DNA of 64,000 nucleotides from Bacteroidia bacterium (GCA_022841465.1 JALHRL010000002.1:215793-279792), one strand, 5' to 3'; positions 43,991 to 53,958 are shown, counted from the stretch's first letter. Notes: generated by a model from the sequence alone, not told the origin. Numbers and translations: made by a program.

Positions 43991-45916
43991 TTATAGCCTA
44001 ATCCCAATTAAACAAACATCATCTACCTGATCTTGTTTGCCTTTCCATGAATGAAAAGAATTTAAAAGCAGTTCTTTTTGCTCTTCACATGGTTTTGTGT
44101 AAATTGAAGTAAGTTGATCCATTAAACGTTTTTGCATAAACTTTCTTTGTTTGGGTCCGCCAAATTGGTCGCAAAAACCATCGGTGTTTAAGTAAAGCAT
44201 GTCGCCCTTAGTATAATTCAGTTCAAACAACTTAAATGAATCCGTTTTATAACCTATTCCAACATGCATTTTATCTGCATTTAAATGTTCAGCGCCTTTT
44301 GAACTAACCAATATGGGTTTATTTTGCGCTGCTGTATAAACTATTTGTTTGGTATCAACATTTATCCGAATTAAAATTCCATCCATCCCGTCTTTTCGCT
44401 CGTTTTCTGAAAATGCAACAGAAAGTCTTTTTCTTACTTCATTAAAAATTTCATTCGGATTAGCATATACACTTACTGCTTCATTTAAATAATTAATATT
44501 TAATAAACTCATAAATGACCCCGGTACTCCATGTCCTGTGCTATCGCACACCGCCAAATAAAAAAAGTTTTCTTTTCTGGCAGCCCAATAAAAATCGCCT
44601 GAAACAATATCACGAGGTTCAAAAATTAAAAAGCTATCGGGTATAACTTGGTTAGCCAATTCTTTATTCGCCAAAAGTGTTTCCTGAATTTTTTGTGCGT
44701 ACCTAATGGAATCATTTATTTCCTGATTCTTTTCTTCTATTTCTTTCTTTTGTGCAAAAATAAGTTCATTGGCTTTTTTCTTCTGAAAAAATGCATATAA
44801 AGAAAAACCAAATAAGAAAACAAAAAGCATAATGCCAAATATTGATAAATACAATTTTAATTTTGTAGTTTCAATGGTTTGATTTTGCTCATTGATTTTT
44901 TCTTGATCTCTGGCTATTTCAAAATTTAATTGAAGATTGTTTAATTCTTCTTTTTCTTTTAATAGTTGTACACTATCAGAATACGCTTTGTGTAAACTAT
45001 GAAACCGATGTGCGTTTTCAAAATCTTTTTTGTTTTCGTACAGTTTACTTAGTGAAAGGCAGATATCGGAGCTTAGCTCTTTACTGCCAAATAATTTTGA
45101 ATAATGCAAAGCGCTATTAAACCGCTGTAAAGCACTATCTGATTTATTTTCCTGCACAAAAACATTTGCAATAATTTTATTGGCGTAAGAAATAACATAG
45201 TTGTTTAAATTATTTGTATGCAAAATATTTTGCGCAATGTTTCTTGCAGTATCGGTATAACCCATTCCAAAATACGCTTCTGCTTTTAATTCCAGAACAT
45301 TACTTAGTTCTTTCGGGCTCTTTTGTTTGTAGTAAGGAATTGCTTTTTCTGCATAATATGCCGCACTTTGGTAGTTGCTCAACTTAAATCGGGTAACTCC
45401 AATATTTAAATAACATTTACCTACAAGAATTGAATCGTTGTTTTTAACTCCATAAGCTAAAGCACTATAATAATACAACAATGCTTTTTTATAATTCCCT
45501 TGCCTGCTTAATAAATTACCATAAATATTATACAGTTGTGGGGCTTCTTCTGCAAGGTTGTTTGATTGCAAATAATCGCTAAACAACAAATAATAATGCA
45601 TGCAGAGTTGAATACGTCCGGTATAATACAAATAACTAATAAATTTTTTCTGATACTCAATTAACTGTTTATTCAATTGTTTTTTCTGACAAATATGTAT
45701 GGCTGCTAAATAATCATGAATAGCTTTTGCCGGTTCTGTGCCGCCTAAATATCTGGCTCGCTCTGTTAACGCCTCTGCTGTTTTTAAACTACTTTCCTCT
45801 TTTTCAATAATAGTAGTTAACGAATCTATTGTATAAGGGGTAATTGCACTTTGCTTTTGTACAAAAAAAACAACTAAAAAAAATAAAACAGTATATGATT
45901 TATTAAACCTATTCAC
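43991..45916 (-). CDS. TPR sensor with cytoplasmic PP2C/SpoIIE-type phosphatase
   Basis: 641 residues: signal segment (about 5-23), TPR array (about 90-330), membrane helix (about 350-372), coiled coil, and a PP2C/SpoIIE domain (about 420-641) with SGDFYWAARK, AVCDSTGHGVPGSFMS and DDVCLIGI. Domain order matches the protein at 9474-11492, so they are paralogues with different sensor regions. It is the only predicted Ser/Thr-phosphatase next to the 28-43 kb regulatory block. Confidence 0.85.
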   Translation of the reverse strand: MNRFNKSYTVLFFLVVFFVQKQSAITPYTIDSLTTIIEKEESSLKTAEALTERARYLGGTEPAKAIHDYLAAIHICQKKQLNKQLIEYQKKFISYLYYTGRIQLCMHYYLLFSDYLQSNNLAEEAPQLYNIYGNLLSRQGNYKKALLYYYSALAYGVKNNDSILVGKCYLNIGVTRFKLSNYQSAAYYAEKAIPYYKQKSPKELSNVLELKAEAYFGMGYTDTARNIAQNILHTNNLNNYVISYANKIIANVFVQENKSDSALQRFNSALHYSKLFGSKELSSDICLSLSKLYENKKDFENAHRFHSLHKAYSDSVQLLKEKEELNNLQLNFEIARDQEKINEQNQTIETTKLKLYLSIFGIMLFVFLFGFSLYAFFQKKKANELIFAQKKEIEEKNQEINDSIRYAQKIQETLLANKELANQVIPDSFLIFEPRDIVSGDFYWAARKENFFYLAVCDSTGHGVPGSFMSLLNINYLNEAVSVYANPNEIFNEVRKRLSVAFSENERKDGMDGILIRINVDTKQIVYTAAQNKPILVSSKGAEHLNADKMHVGIGYKTDSFKLFELNYTKGDMLYLNTDGFCDQFGGPKQRKFMQKRLMDQLTSIYTKPCEEQKELLLNSFHSWKGKQDQVDDVCLIGIRL

Positions 45917-46096
45917 AAAATAAAGATAATTGAAAATTTATTTCCAGCGAATTAATTATTTCAAGCTATTTAAGTTTAAATTTTAGGTATTATTTCTATA
46001 TTCGTAGGTATTCTAAATGCATGATTGACTACTAACTGAATCTTTAGCAAATATCCATTTCTCCATTTTAATAACTGACAAAATTTCTATTCTACT

Positions 46097-46945
46097 TTGG
46101 TTTTGAAGGAAACAAAAAAGAAATATGTATTTCTATTTATCTTGTTTTTTACAGGGTTTTGCACCTTTTCTCAAAACGCTAAAACATTAGATGGTTTTTG
46201 GGAATGCCGAATAGATTACGAATGTTCCTGGGGCTGGAAAGATGATCGTAACAGTGCCTTATTAAGTAAAGATTTTGGAAGCTCTTATAAAGCCATGGTT
46301 TTTGGCGGTAGCCTTGAAATTAAATACTCGTTTGGAGATGAGTATTACTTTGAGATAACAGGACAAAACGGTTGTTATAGAAAAGGAAAAATGAAATACC
46401 ATGAATTTGGCGGCAGAGAATATTTATCGGGCTCGTGGATTGCCGAAGGTGGAGGAAATGCTATGTGGGGAACAGGCTTATGTTGCAATGGGAAAATAGA
46501 ATTATACAGAGACATAAAACCTAAAGAAAAAGTAAAGGAAACTACTTCCGGAAAAAAACAAGAAAGCCCACACCTTACTTCGGCTGATAAATTAAAGCCC
46601 GGAAAAAAATTTACTCTAAAAAATGTGCTTTTTAAAATTAGTTCCGATGAACTTTTACCTGAGTCTAATGCCGAGCTTGAATTACTTGCAAATGTATTAA
46701 AAGAGAATCCCAATTTAATTATACGACTAGAAGGCCATACCGATATTGACGGGCCAAGGAGACAAAACAAAATTCTTTCTAAAAAAAGAGTAAAAAAGGT
46801 TAAGCAGTATCTTGTAAGCAAAGAAATTAAACCGGAACGCATTCAACTAAAGTGGTATGGCGAAAAAAAGCCTTTGGTTATTTATGGAGACAGTGAAGAG
46901 CGTGCCGTAAACCGAAGAGTAGAGGTTAGGATTATCAAAAATTAA
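46097..46945 (+). CDS. OmpA-family lipid- or signal-exported protein
   Basis: About 282 residues. An N-terminal signal segment ends FCTFSQ, then a small beta-rich region with WECRIDYECSW and CYRKGKMKYHEFGGREYLSGSW, a Lys-rich linker, and a C-terminal OmpA domain (about 175-282; LEGHTDIDGPRRQNKILSKKRVKKV, VNRRVEVRI). The start is uncertain: only TTG codons (46097 and 46103) precede the signal peptide. Confidence 0.8.
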   Translation: MVLKETKKKYVFLFILFFTGFCTFSQNAKTLDGFWECRIDYECSWGWKDDRNSALLSKDFGSSYKAMVFGGSLEIKYSFGDEYYFEITGQNGCYRKGKMKYHEFGGREYLSGSWIAEGGGNAMWGTGLCCNGKIELYRDIKPKEKVKETTSGKKQESPHLTSADKLKPGKKFTLKNVLFKISSDELLPESNAELELLANVLKENPNLIIRLEGHTDIDGPRRQNKILSKKRVKKVKQYLVSKEIKPERIQLKWYGEKKPLVIYGDSEERAVNRRVEVRIIKN

Positions 46946-47008
46946 TTGATTTAGAATGTTTAACATTTCTATTGAAGTTTTCTTTGTTACTTCAACAATA
47001 ATTTAAAA

Positions 47009-47380
47009 ATGAAAAAATACATATTAAAATTACTGATTGCCTATAGTGGAATGTGCTTATCATTAAATGCGCAAAATACTTTAACAGGAACAATTACTGC
47101 ATCTAACAAAAATTCATTTACAATTCGCGCTGAGCAGGTTAATTTATTGCCATCGAAAACAGATACTTGTAAAATTTCGAAAGATATTTCGGGTACTAAA
47201 AATCCATTCGGAATTACAGTAAAAAGTGGTTGGCTGGGTGTTGCTGATGCTCTTTTTCTTAGCAGTAAAGGAAATGAATTAACATTTAAAATAACCAAAG
47301 AAACTTCAGAAATTGTAGTGAACGGAAAAAAACAAAATCATTTTGAAAAAGGAAAAATACTAAAAGTTGTTTGGAAATAA
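47009..47380 (+). CDS. Small secreted hypothetical protein
   Basis: 123 residues. Signal peptide (about 1-21, ending SLNAQ), then a small all-beta domain (LTGTITASNKNSFTIRAEQVNLL ... ISGTKNPFGITVKSGWLGVADALFLSSKG). No family recognised. A bidirectional terminator follows. Confidence 0.6.
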   Translation: MKKYILKLLIAYSGMCLSLNAQNTLTGTITASNKNSFTIRAEQVNLLPSKTDTCKISKDISGTKNPFGITVKSGWLGVADALFLSSKGNELTFKITKETSEIVVNGKKQNHFEKGKILKVVWK

Positions 47381-47391
47381 CCCTTCATCTA

Positions 47392-47429
47392 AAAAAACAA
47401 AACCCGACAGTTATTGCCGGGTTTTTTTA
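47392..47429. terminator. Bidirectional intrinsic terminator
   Basis: Stem AACCCG-A-CA / TG-C-CGGGTT with a 5-nt loop, A-rich on one side and a seven-T run on the other. It separates the convergent genes ending at 47380 and 47443. Confidence 0.85.
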
Positions 47430-47442
47430 TTACTGGTTTTAT

Positions 47443-49659
47443 TTACTCAATAATAATTTTTCTGGAACTGGTGTTGCCATTTATATCGCGTAATTGCATG
47501 AAATAAATTCCTTTGGCTTGGTTTTGTAAATTAATTTCAGTGCTTTCAGCTTTTAATTTTGTTTGGTAAACCAGTTTTCCATCCTGACTGTAAACAAAAA
47601 CCTCCGTACTATTTATCATTTCCTTTGGCGCTAACACATTTACTTTTCCGTTACTTGGGTTAGGAAAAACTGATAAAGCGTTTTCAAATTGTTCTTGATA
47701 AATACCGGTAGTTATTCCAACCGGAACGGTAAGCGTTACAGAGTTGCATGAATTACTTACCACTAATGTTGCTGTGTAATTGCCATTAGCTGTGTAAGTG
47801 TGTACAGGGTTTTGCTGCGAACTGTTTCCTCCATCACCAAAACTCCAAGCAAAAACAGTTCCGCCAATTGCTGTTGATGTAAATGAAACCGAACTACTGG
47901 TTCCCGAAACTGCTGCACCGGCATTTGCATAAATTGCCAGGTTAACTGTATTCATTGCGGTATCCATAATTCCTTCACTCATGTTATAATAAGTTCCGCT
48001 TGGTGTATTTTCTAATACCAATGCACGCACCATGTATTTGTAAATACCCGGGTAAACCAAACATTGGTGCGTATAAGATGTTCCGGTGATTGTAGTTGGA
48101 TTAATTTTTACATAAGTTTTATTGGTGTCGTTTTTCATATAAATATTATACCCAATAACATTTGTTTGTGTAGAAGCCGTCCATGTAATGTTACAATTGT
48201 TTCCATTTTTAGTTGCCACCACGTTTGAAACAGGAGAAACTATTTCATTACGTAAACTTGGATCGCCCATAAGTGCTATATGAATACTATTCGCTAAACC
48301 ACCAAAGGGTGAGGCAAAATAAACCGAACCCGTGTTGTTTTGAGAAATAACCGTACTATAACCAATTGTTTCTCCTAATGCCATATGGTGAAACATCCAA
48401 TGCGGACGACCGGCCCAAGCGTTGGTTAATGTTTTACCTTGACAAAGAGGTGCTCTTAAAAAATTATTGTTGTTATCCCAATCGCCAAAATAACTGCCAA
48501 ATAATACTGTAAATATTCCTTGTAAGTTGCTGTTAGAAAGATCTGTTGTGGTTCCAATTCCTGAAGCACTTGTGTAAGAGCCACCGCCACAACCGTAAGA
48601 CCATTGGTAACTGTTTCCTGTCATGCTTGTTATATAATCACCGGCGGTTACATTGCTAGGTGTACAAATAGGCCCAAAGTTTTTCCATCCGTTTGCTGCA
48701 AATGCCTCTCCGCTAAAATATCCAAAGTTATCGTCAATAATAGCTCTGCGTTGTACCGCAAAAACTTTCTTTCTGTAATCATGGTCTTTATCTAAATAAT
48801 TTTTAAGTAATTGCGTTTCGGTAAAAGCAGTAAACGTTGTCATGCCTCTTAAGTCTACCCTGCCCACTTGCAATTCCATTGGACTTGGTATAAAACTCTG
48901 ATCAAATTTTCCATCACCGGGCACATTGTGTATTCTGGTTGGGCCTGTTGTTGGCGCAGTTACAGTAGCATCTGTCCAAGTTCCGTTAATATCACCATAA
49001 TAGCAATCTGCAGGCCAAGCGCCTTGATGATTATTAGTATGCGCATCGGGACAAATGTTTCCGCTGTATGGAATAGGTACAGGACCCAAAATAAATAACG
49101 CCTTCGTATTTGTTGGGTTTTGATTGTAAGCAGTTGTTATTTGCGTTTTCACCTGGCTGGCTGAAGCGGTGGTGCTGGCAACAAGACGAACAACATCCCA
49201 ACCATCACCTTCTAAATCTGTTTCAAGGCGAGCAATTTCTGTTGCTAAAGAACTTGTCATGGTATTTGCAACCAATAAAATTAATCGCCCTCTGTTTTCT
49301 ACAACTGGTATTTCTATTCCTGCATTAATGTAACCAAAGCCTTGGTAATTAACAGTTCCGGTAGTTCCTGAACGAATTATTCTGTACTCGTAATTTGTTC
49401 CAACAGTAACATTATTATCTACATAAGAAGTAGTAGTTCCTGAAAGACCAGTTGCTATATTACTCCACGTGCTTGCGGTTTTTAATTTTTTTGCAATGGC
49501 ATAATTATTAGTGGTTCCATTTCCAACCCAATTTAAAGTAACAGTGGGTGGCGCTGCTTGCACCTTTGCCCAAATTTCTACAGCCGCATCCTTAGTTGAC
49601 TGAGCAATAACAAAAATAGTAGATACTGATAAAACGATTGAAAATAAATATTTCTTCAT
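47443..49659 (-). CDS. Large T9SS protein with gingipain-like (C25) fold and PKD domain
   Basis: 738 residues: signal peptide (ending VIAQS), fibronectin-type-III-like segment (about 35-115), a caspase/C25-like region (about 120-440; RLILLVANTMTSSLATEIARLETDLEGDGWDV, ALFILGPVPIPYSGN), a second Fn3, a PKD domain (FAWSFGDGGNSSQQNPVHTYTANG) and a type A T9SS sorting domain (VFPNPSNGKVNVLA ... SSRKIIIE). At the place of the C25 catalytic Cys I see GSYFGDWDNNN instead, so it may be an inactive peptidase-like protein. Confidence 0.75.
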   Translation of the reverse strand: MKKYLFSIVLSVSTIFVIAQSTKDAAVEIWAKVQAAPPTVTLNWVGNGTTNNYAIAKKLKTASTWSNIATGLSGTTTSYVDNNVTVGTNYEYRIIRSGTTGTVNYQGFGYINAGIEIPVVENRGRLILLVANTMTSSLATEIARLETDLEGDGWDVVRLVASTTASASQVKTQITTAYNQNPTNTKALFILGPVPIPYSGNICPDAHTNNHQGAWPADCYYGDINGTWTDATVTAPTTGPTRIHNVPGDGKFDQSFIPSPMELQVGRVDLRGMTTFTAFTETQLLKNYLDKDHDYRKKVFAVQRRAIIDDNFGYFSGEAFAANGWKNFGPICTPSNVTAGDYITSMTGNSYQWSYGCGGGSYTSASGIGTTTDLSNSNLQGIFTVLFGSYFGDWDNNNNFLRAPLCQGKTLTNAWAGRPHWMFHHMALGETIGYSTVISQNNTGSVYFASPFGGLANSIHIALMGDPSLRNEIVSPVSNVVATKNGNNCNITWTASTQTNVIGYNIYMKNDTNKTYVKINPTTITGTSYTHQCLVYPGIYKYMVRALVLENTPSGTYYNMSEGIMDTAMNTVNLAIYANAGAAVSGTSSSVSFTSTAIGGTVFAWSFGDGGNSSQQNPVHTYTANGNYTATLVVSNSCNSVTLTVPVGITTGIYQEQFENALSVFPNPSNGKVNVLAPKEMINSTEVFVYSQDGKLVYQTKLKAESTEINLQNQAKGIYFMQLRDINGNTSSRKIIIE

Positions 49660-49679
49660 GGAATAATTTTAAGCTTTTC

Positions 49680-49687
49680 AAAAATAG
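49680..49687 (-). promoter_or_regulatory. -7 promoter element for the C25-like T9SS protein
   Basis: Minus strand reads TATTTTTG (TAnnTTTG), with TTG exactly 19 bp upstream: the cleanest canonical Bacteroidota promoter in the window. 20 bp before the ATG. Confidence 0.7.
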
Positions 49688-49733
49688 TAAAATAAAGATT
49701 GGAAACAAGAGAACTCTAAGAGCAATTTGGGGG

Positions 49734-50165
49734 CTATATCGATTTAGCAGGCTTGAATAATTTTAATGCTGCGTTCTCCTTTTTTCGCATGAATTCTGCG
49801 TCGCTTTTGCTTTTGTCTTTATACCCACACAAATGTAATACGCCATGAATGATGACACGTAAAATTTCGTTTTCAAAATCAACATTAAATTTTTTAGCGT
49901 TTTCTTTTACACGCTCTACACTTATGTAAATTTCGCCGTTTACTTTTTTCTCTTCGCAGTAGTCAAAAGTAATAATATCGGTAAGTGTGTTGTGATTTAA
50001 AAAACTTTTATTAATTTCTAAAAGCGATTCATCGTTAGTAAATACAAATTGAATTTTACCCGGTAGTTTTTTTTCTTTTTTAATTACCGACTCCACCCAG
50101 TTTTTAACGAGTGTTTTGTTTTTTAAACTAAAACGAATATTGTTATTTGAAAAAGCTATTGGCAT
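49734..50165 (-). CDS. ybeY: Endoribonuclease YbeY
   Basis: 143 residues. The zinc/active-site motif is HGVLHLCGYKDKSKSD, preceded by TDIITFDY and GEIYIS, all diagnostic of YbeY. It processes the 16S rRNA 3' end and supports ribosome quality control. Its start overlaps the stop of the lipoprotein gene upstream by one base. Confidence 0.95.
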   Translation of the reverse strand: MPIAFSNNNIRFSLKNKTLVKNWVESVIKKEKKLPGKIQFVFTNDESLLEINKSFLNHNTLTDIITFDYCEEKKVNGEIYISVERVKENAKKFNVDFENEILRVIIHGVLHLCGYKDKSKSDAEFMRKKENAALKLFKPAKSI

Positions 50166-50749
50166 TAGATAGTAACGGTATCAGAAACAGCAGCAGGTAG
50201 TATGCCGTTGTTTTTTTTCTTTAATAAATTTTCTACAGGCAACAACGCATTTTTAAAATCCTGAATACTGGTGTTATAGTTGTTTAATTGCGTTTCTATT
50301 AATTGAATTACCTCGCGTGCGGCTAATTCTTCTTTCGTAACTTGTTCTTTTAACACCGCTGCTGTTATGGCTTTGTTTTCAAAATCCTTTGATAAATTTT
50401 CTATTTGAATTAAAATTAAATGGGCTCTTACAATTAAGGTGTTTCTGTTTTTATGAAAGGCTATTAAATTATTTCCACTTAAATAAAATTGCTGCAAAAA
50501 ATTAGCTTCAGTTTTTTCGATGGTATCATTTAGGTTGCTTTGAATAAAAACCGTGTATGTATTAAATTTATTTACAGCACGAGAAATTAAAGAGGAGTCG
50601 CTTTGTTTTAAACTTGCCAATTTACTGTTTAGTACCACACGTAAACTATCGGCCTTTTTTACTTGCGCAATTGTATCGGCATCAGGCGAACAAGAGGTAA
50701 TTATCCACACAAACGAAACAAAAAATAACTTTACTAATTTAAATTTCAT
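50165..50749 (-). CDS. Coiled-coil lipoprotein of unknown function
   Basis: 194 residues. Lipobox FVWIITSC near residue 20, followed by SPDADTIAQ and a mostly helical mature chain (VKKADSLRVVLNSKLASLKQSD ... AREVIQLIETQLNNYNTSIQDF), predicting an elongated coiled coil in the envelope. It sits between serS (11 bp) and ybeY. Confidence 0.75.
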   Translation of the reverse strand: MKFKLVKLFFVSFVWIITSCSPDADTIAQVKKADSLRVVLNSKLASLKQSDSSLISRAVNKFNTYTVFIQSNLNDTIEKTEANFLQQFYLSGNNLIAFHKNRNTLIVRAHLILIQIENLSKDFENKAITAAVLKEQVTKEELAAREVIQLIETQLNNYNTSIQDFKNALLPVENLLKKKNNGILPAAVSDTVTI

Positions 50750-50760
50750 TTGTTTTTTAC

Positions 50761-52035
50761 TTAACTAATTTTATCGAAGCCTAAATATGGAACCAACACT
50801 TTTGGCATATTAATTCCATCAGGTGTTTGGTTGTTTTCTAAAATAGCGGCAACAATACGCGGTAAAGCCAATGCACTTCCGTTTAAACTATGCGCCAACT
50901 GTGTTTTACCGCTTGCATCTTTAAATCTGCATTTTAAACGGTTGGTTTGAAATGTTTCGAAATTAGATACAGAGCTTACCTCTAACCAACGTTTTTGCGC
51001 AGCACTCCATACTTCCATATCATACGTTAATGCCGAAGCAAAACTCATATCACCGCCGCAAAGTTTTAAAGTACGGAATGGTAAGTTTAAATCTTTTAAT
51101 AAACCTGCCACATAGTTGCGCATACTTTCTAAAATTTCGTAACTTTTTTCGGGGTGCGCTATTTGTACAATTTCTACTTTATCAAACTGGTGCAAACGAT
51201 TTAAGCCGCGTACATCTTTACCATAACTTCCGGCCTCTCTTCTAAAACAAGGTGTGTATCCGCAATTTTTTATAGGTAAATCACTTTCTTTTAAAATTAC
51301 ATCGCGGTAAATATTGGTTATAGGAACCTCAGCGGTTGGAATTAAATAAAAATTATCTATTCCCACATGATACATTTGCCCTTCTTTATCGGGCAATTGC
51401 CCGGTTCCGTAACCACTGTCTTCATTCACTAAAATAGGAGGTTGCACTTCTAAATAACCTTCGGTATGTGCTTTGTCTAAAAAATAATTTATTAAAGCGC
51501 GTTGTAATTTTGCGCCTTTACCTTTGTATACCGGAAAACCTGCGCCGGTTAATTTTACTCCTAATTCAAAATCAATTAAATCGTATTTGGTAGTTAATTC
51601 CCAATGCGGCACTGCGTTATCTGCAAGTTTGGGAATTTCACCGTGTTCAAAAACAACTGCATTATCTTCGGGTGTTTTTCCAACAGGTACAGTTGTGTTG
51701 GGTAAGTTAGGAACCGTAACTAAAATATCGTGAATTTCTTTTTCTATAGATGAAAGTTGTTCATCCAGCTCTTTTTCTTTTTGCTTTAACGAAGCGGTTT
51801 TTGATTTCACTTGCTCTGCTTCCTCTTTTTTTCCGCCCTTCATTAACTCGCCTATTTGTTTGGCTAATGCATTAGCTTCTGCTTTTACGGCATCATTCTC
51901 TTTTTGAACGTTTCTGCGCTTGGTATCTAACTCAATAATTGAATCAACCACCTCTGCAGCGTTTTTAAAATTTTTAATAGCTAAGCGCTTAACTACTTCT
52001 TCTTTGTTTTCGCGAATAAAATTTAATTGTAACAT
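50761..52035 (-). CDS. serS: Serine--tRNA ligase
   Basis: 424 residues, full length. N-terminal antiparallel coiled-coil arm (about 1-105) for tRNA-Ser binding, then the class II core: PTAEVPITNIYRDVI (motif-1 area), motif 2 CFRREAGSYGKDVRGLNRLHQFDKVEI and motif 3 NGSALALPRIVAAILENNQ. Confidence 0.98.
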   Translation of the reverse strand: MLQLNFIRENKEEVVKRLAIKNFKNAAEVVDSIIELDTKRRNVQKENDAVKAEANALAKQIGELMKGGKKEEAEQVKSKTASLKQKEKELDEQLSSIEKEIHDILVTVPNLPNTTVPVGKTPEDNAVVFEHGEIPKLADNAVPHWELTTKYDLIDFELGVKLTGAGFPVYKGKGAKLQRALINYFLDKAHTEGYLEVQPPILVNEDSGYGTGQLPDKEGQMYHVGIDNFYLIPTAEVPITNIYRDVILKESDLPIKNCGYTPCFRREAGSYGKDVRGLNRLHQFDKVEIVQIAHPEKSYEILESMRNYVAGLLKDLNLPFRTLKLCGGDMSFASALTYDMEVWSAAQKRWLEVSSVSNFETFQTNRLKCRFKDASGKTQLAHSLNGSALALPRIVAAILENNQTPDGINMPKVLVPYLGFDKIS

Positions 52036-52053
52036 AATGCTTCAAATATAAAA

Positions 52054-52092
52054 TTAAAAAGCCTATCTCAGTATAACCGAGACAGGCTTCTT
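52054..52092 (-). terminator. Intrinsic terminator after rpmA
   Basis: Stem GCCTATCTC/GAGACAGGC with one mismatch and a 9-nt loop; on the minus strand it is followed by TTTTTAATTTT. It ends the rplU-rpmA transcript and leaves serS with its own promoter. Confidence 0.85.
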
Positions 52093-52122
52093 TATTAATG
52101 AATAATACTCCCTACCGGTTAA

Positions 52123-52383
52123 TTAGGCTTGCGCCGGAACTACCGATACAAAGGATCTGTCGTTACTTTTCTTTCTAAATACTACAGTGCCATCTGTTAA
52201 AGCATATAATGTATGATCTTTTCCAATACCTACATTATCGCCCGGATGATGTTTTGTACCACGTTGACGAACTAATATGTTGCCAGCGATACAATTTTGA
52301 CCACCAAATATTTTTACACCTAATCGCTTGCTATGCGATTCGCGACCGTTTTTTACTTTACCTTCGCCTTTTTTGTGTGCCAT
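52123..52383 (-). CDS. rpmA: 50S ribosomal protein L27
   Basis: 86 residues starting [24 protein letters not shown], with the family signature [30 protein letters not shown]27 contacts the peptidyl-transferase centre. The N-terminus has the form that does not need proteolytic cleavage. Co-transcribed with rplU (84-bp gap). Confidence 0.98.
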   Translation of the reverse strand: MAHKKGEGKVKNGRESHSKRLGVKIFGGQNCIAGNILVRQRGTKHHPGDNVGIGKDHTLYALTDGTVVFRKKSNDRSFVSVVPAQA

Positions 52384-52467
52384 TTCTTTATGTTTTAGTT
52401 ATTAGTTTTAAGTTCTTAATAAGCGATTTTTATTTAAAATTCATCACTAAGAATTAAGCACTTGTTT

Positions 52468-52962
52468 TTAATCTTCTTTTTTCTTAGTTGTTTTTTTAGC
52501 TGCTGCTTTTTTTGCCGGAGCTTTTTTTGCAGGGGCTTTCTTTTCAGCTTTTGGTGTTGCTACAACTTCTGCTTCCACTTTTTCAGCTAAGTTTCTGTGT
52601 AATTTAACCGGACGCTTAACTGCAGCCAATGCATCTTTCACCTGCTCACCTTTACCTAATACACCTTGAATTAAGATTTCGGTAAATGATTGACGGTGGT
52701 TGTTCCATTTTTGGAATCCTTTACGGCGTTTCTTTTTGAAAACCGCTACTTTATCGCCTTTTACGTGCGATAATACTGTGGCTGCTACTTTAGCACCATC
52801 TACTAGTGGGTTACCAACTGAAACTTTTCCTTGGTTATCTAAAAGATAAACTCGGTCAAACTCCACGTTAGCGCCCTCATTAGCCTCAAGGCGGTGAACA
52901 TAAACTCGTTGTCCACGCTCTACTTTAAACTGTTGCCCGGCTATTTCTACAATTGCGTACAT
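52468..52962 (-). CDS. rplU: 50S ribosomal protein L21 with basic C-terminal extension
   Basis: 164 residues from the ATG at 52962 ([22 protein letters not shown]); the ORF track starts 16 codons too early. The L21 core (about 1-105) ends after [23 protein letters not shown] tail of about 50 residues rich in Lys and Ala ([20 protein letters not shown]) extends the protein beyond the usual ~103 residues. Confidence 0.96.
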   Translation of the reverse strand: MYAIVEIAGQQFKVERGQRVYVHRLEANEGANVEFDRVYLLDNQGKVSVGNPLVDGAKVAATVLSHVKGDKVAVFKKKRRKGFQKWNNHRQSFTEILIQGVLGKGEQVKDALAAVKRPVKLHRNLAEKVEAEVVATPKAEKKAPAKKAPAKKAAAKKTTKKKED

Positions 52963-53007
52963 GTTTTGCGTTTGTTTAATTGTTAATAATTTCTTTAAAT
53001 AGGGGTG

Positions 53008-53015
53008 CAAATATA
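53008..53015 (-). promoter_or_regulatory. -7 promoter element for rplU-rpmA
   Basis: Minus strand reads TATATTTG (TAnnTTTG) with TTTG about 20 bp upstream, a near-canonical promoter 45 bp before the rplU ATG. Confidence 0.7.
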
Positions 53016-53042
53016 GGTCAATTTTTCAGTTGTACCAAATAT

Positions 53043-53915
53043 TTAGCGCTTATTTATGAGGTAAATGCTTAAAATAACAAGGCTTACACCGCCCAATTGA
53101 AGCAAATTAACAGTTTCGCCGTCTAAAAGGCCCCAAAACACAGCCACTATGGGTATCAAATAGGTGCATGTAGCCGCAAACACTACGCCGGCGTCTTTTA
53201 TAAGCCGGTTGTATACAATTACCGACAATGCCGAGCCCACAATGGCTAAAATGCAAATATATCCCAAAGAGTTGTATGCCAGCGGATTACCTTTGAGGTC
53301 GTTTACAAAATCGGTACCCACAAATAAATAAGCCAAAGCAAAAGGGCCGGTTATGCTAAACGCGCCAACGGTTGCCGTTACAGAGTTTATATTAGATAAA
53401 TAATGTTTTATACCGTTTACACTAACGGCATAACAAATGGTTGCAGCCACAACCAATAAACTATACAAAGCGTTGGTTGTTGCGCTTCCATCGTTATTAA
53501 AATACATTAAGCCAATGGCGCCAATTAAACCAATTACAATTCCGGTAATTTGCGCATTATGAAATTTATTTTTAAACCACAAAAAGCCTACTATTATTGT
53601 AAACAAAGGCGTAAGCGCATTTAGCATACCGGTTAAACTGCTGCTTATTTGTGTTTCGGCCGCAGTAAATAAAAAAGCAGGAATAAAATTTCCGAAAACG
53701 CCCATTAAAACAAGGCCTTTCCAGTTTTCTTTTAAATTAAAATTGTTGTATTTGATGTAAAACGGAAGCAAAAAAACAAATGCAATGCCAATGCGTAAAG
53801 CTGCTACCTCATCGCTGCTAAAGGCTTCCATCCCCTTTTTCATTAAAATAAATGAACTGCCCCACACTAAGGAAAGAATTATTAAAATTAACCAAGAAAG
53901 GGCACTTGCTTTCAA
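53043..53915 (-). CDS. EamA-family (DMT) transporter
   Basis: 290 residues, ten predicted helices in two EamA repeats, with the typical opening LVWGSSFILMKKGMEAFSSDEVAALRI and second-repeat GLIGAIGLMYFN. Drug/metabolite exporter; substrate unknown. The C-terminus is short and basic (YLINKR). Lies alone, divergent from asd. Confidence 0.9.
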   Translation of the reverse strand: MKASALSWLILIILSLVWGSSFILMKKGMEAFSSDEVAALRIGIAFVFLLPFYIKYNNFNLKENWKGLVLMGVFGNFIPAFLFTAAETQISSSLTGMLNALTPLFTIIVGFLWFKNKFHNAQITGIVIGLIGAIGLMYFNNDGSATTNALYSLLVVAATICYAVSVNGIKHYLSNINSVTATVGAFSITGPFALAYLFVGTDFVNDLKGNPLAYNSLGYICILAIVGSALSVIVYNRLIKDAGVVFAATCTYLIPIVAVFWGLLDGETVNLLQLGGVSLVILSIYLINKR

Positions 53916-53958
53916 GCAAAATAAATTAGGCTACAAAAATACCGTTTATAATTTTTGT

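Noticed and set aside
52963-53010. Sixteen extra codons at the start of rplU
   Set aside because: L21 proteins begin MYAIVE..; the extra codons are AT-rich leader between the promoter and the true ATG.
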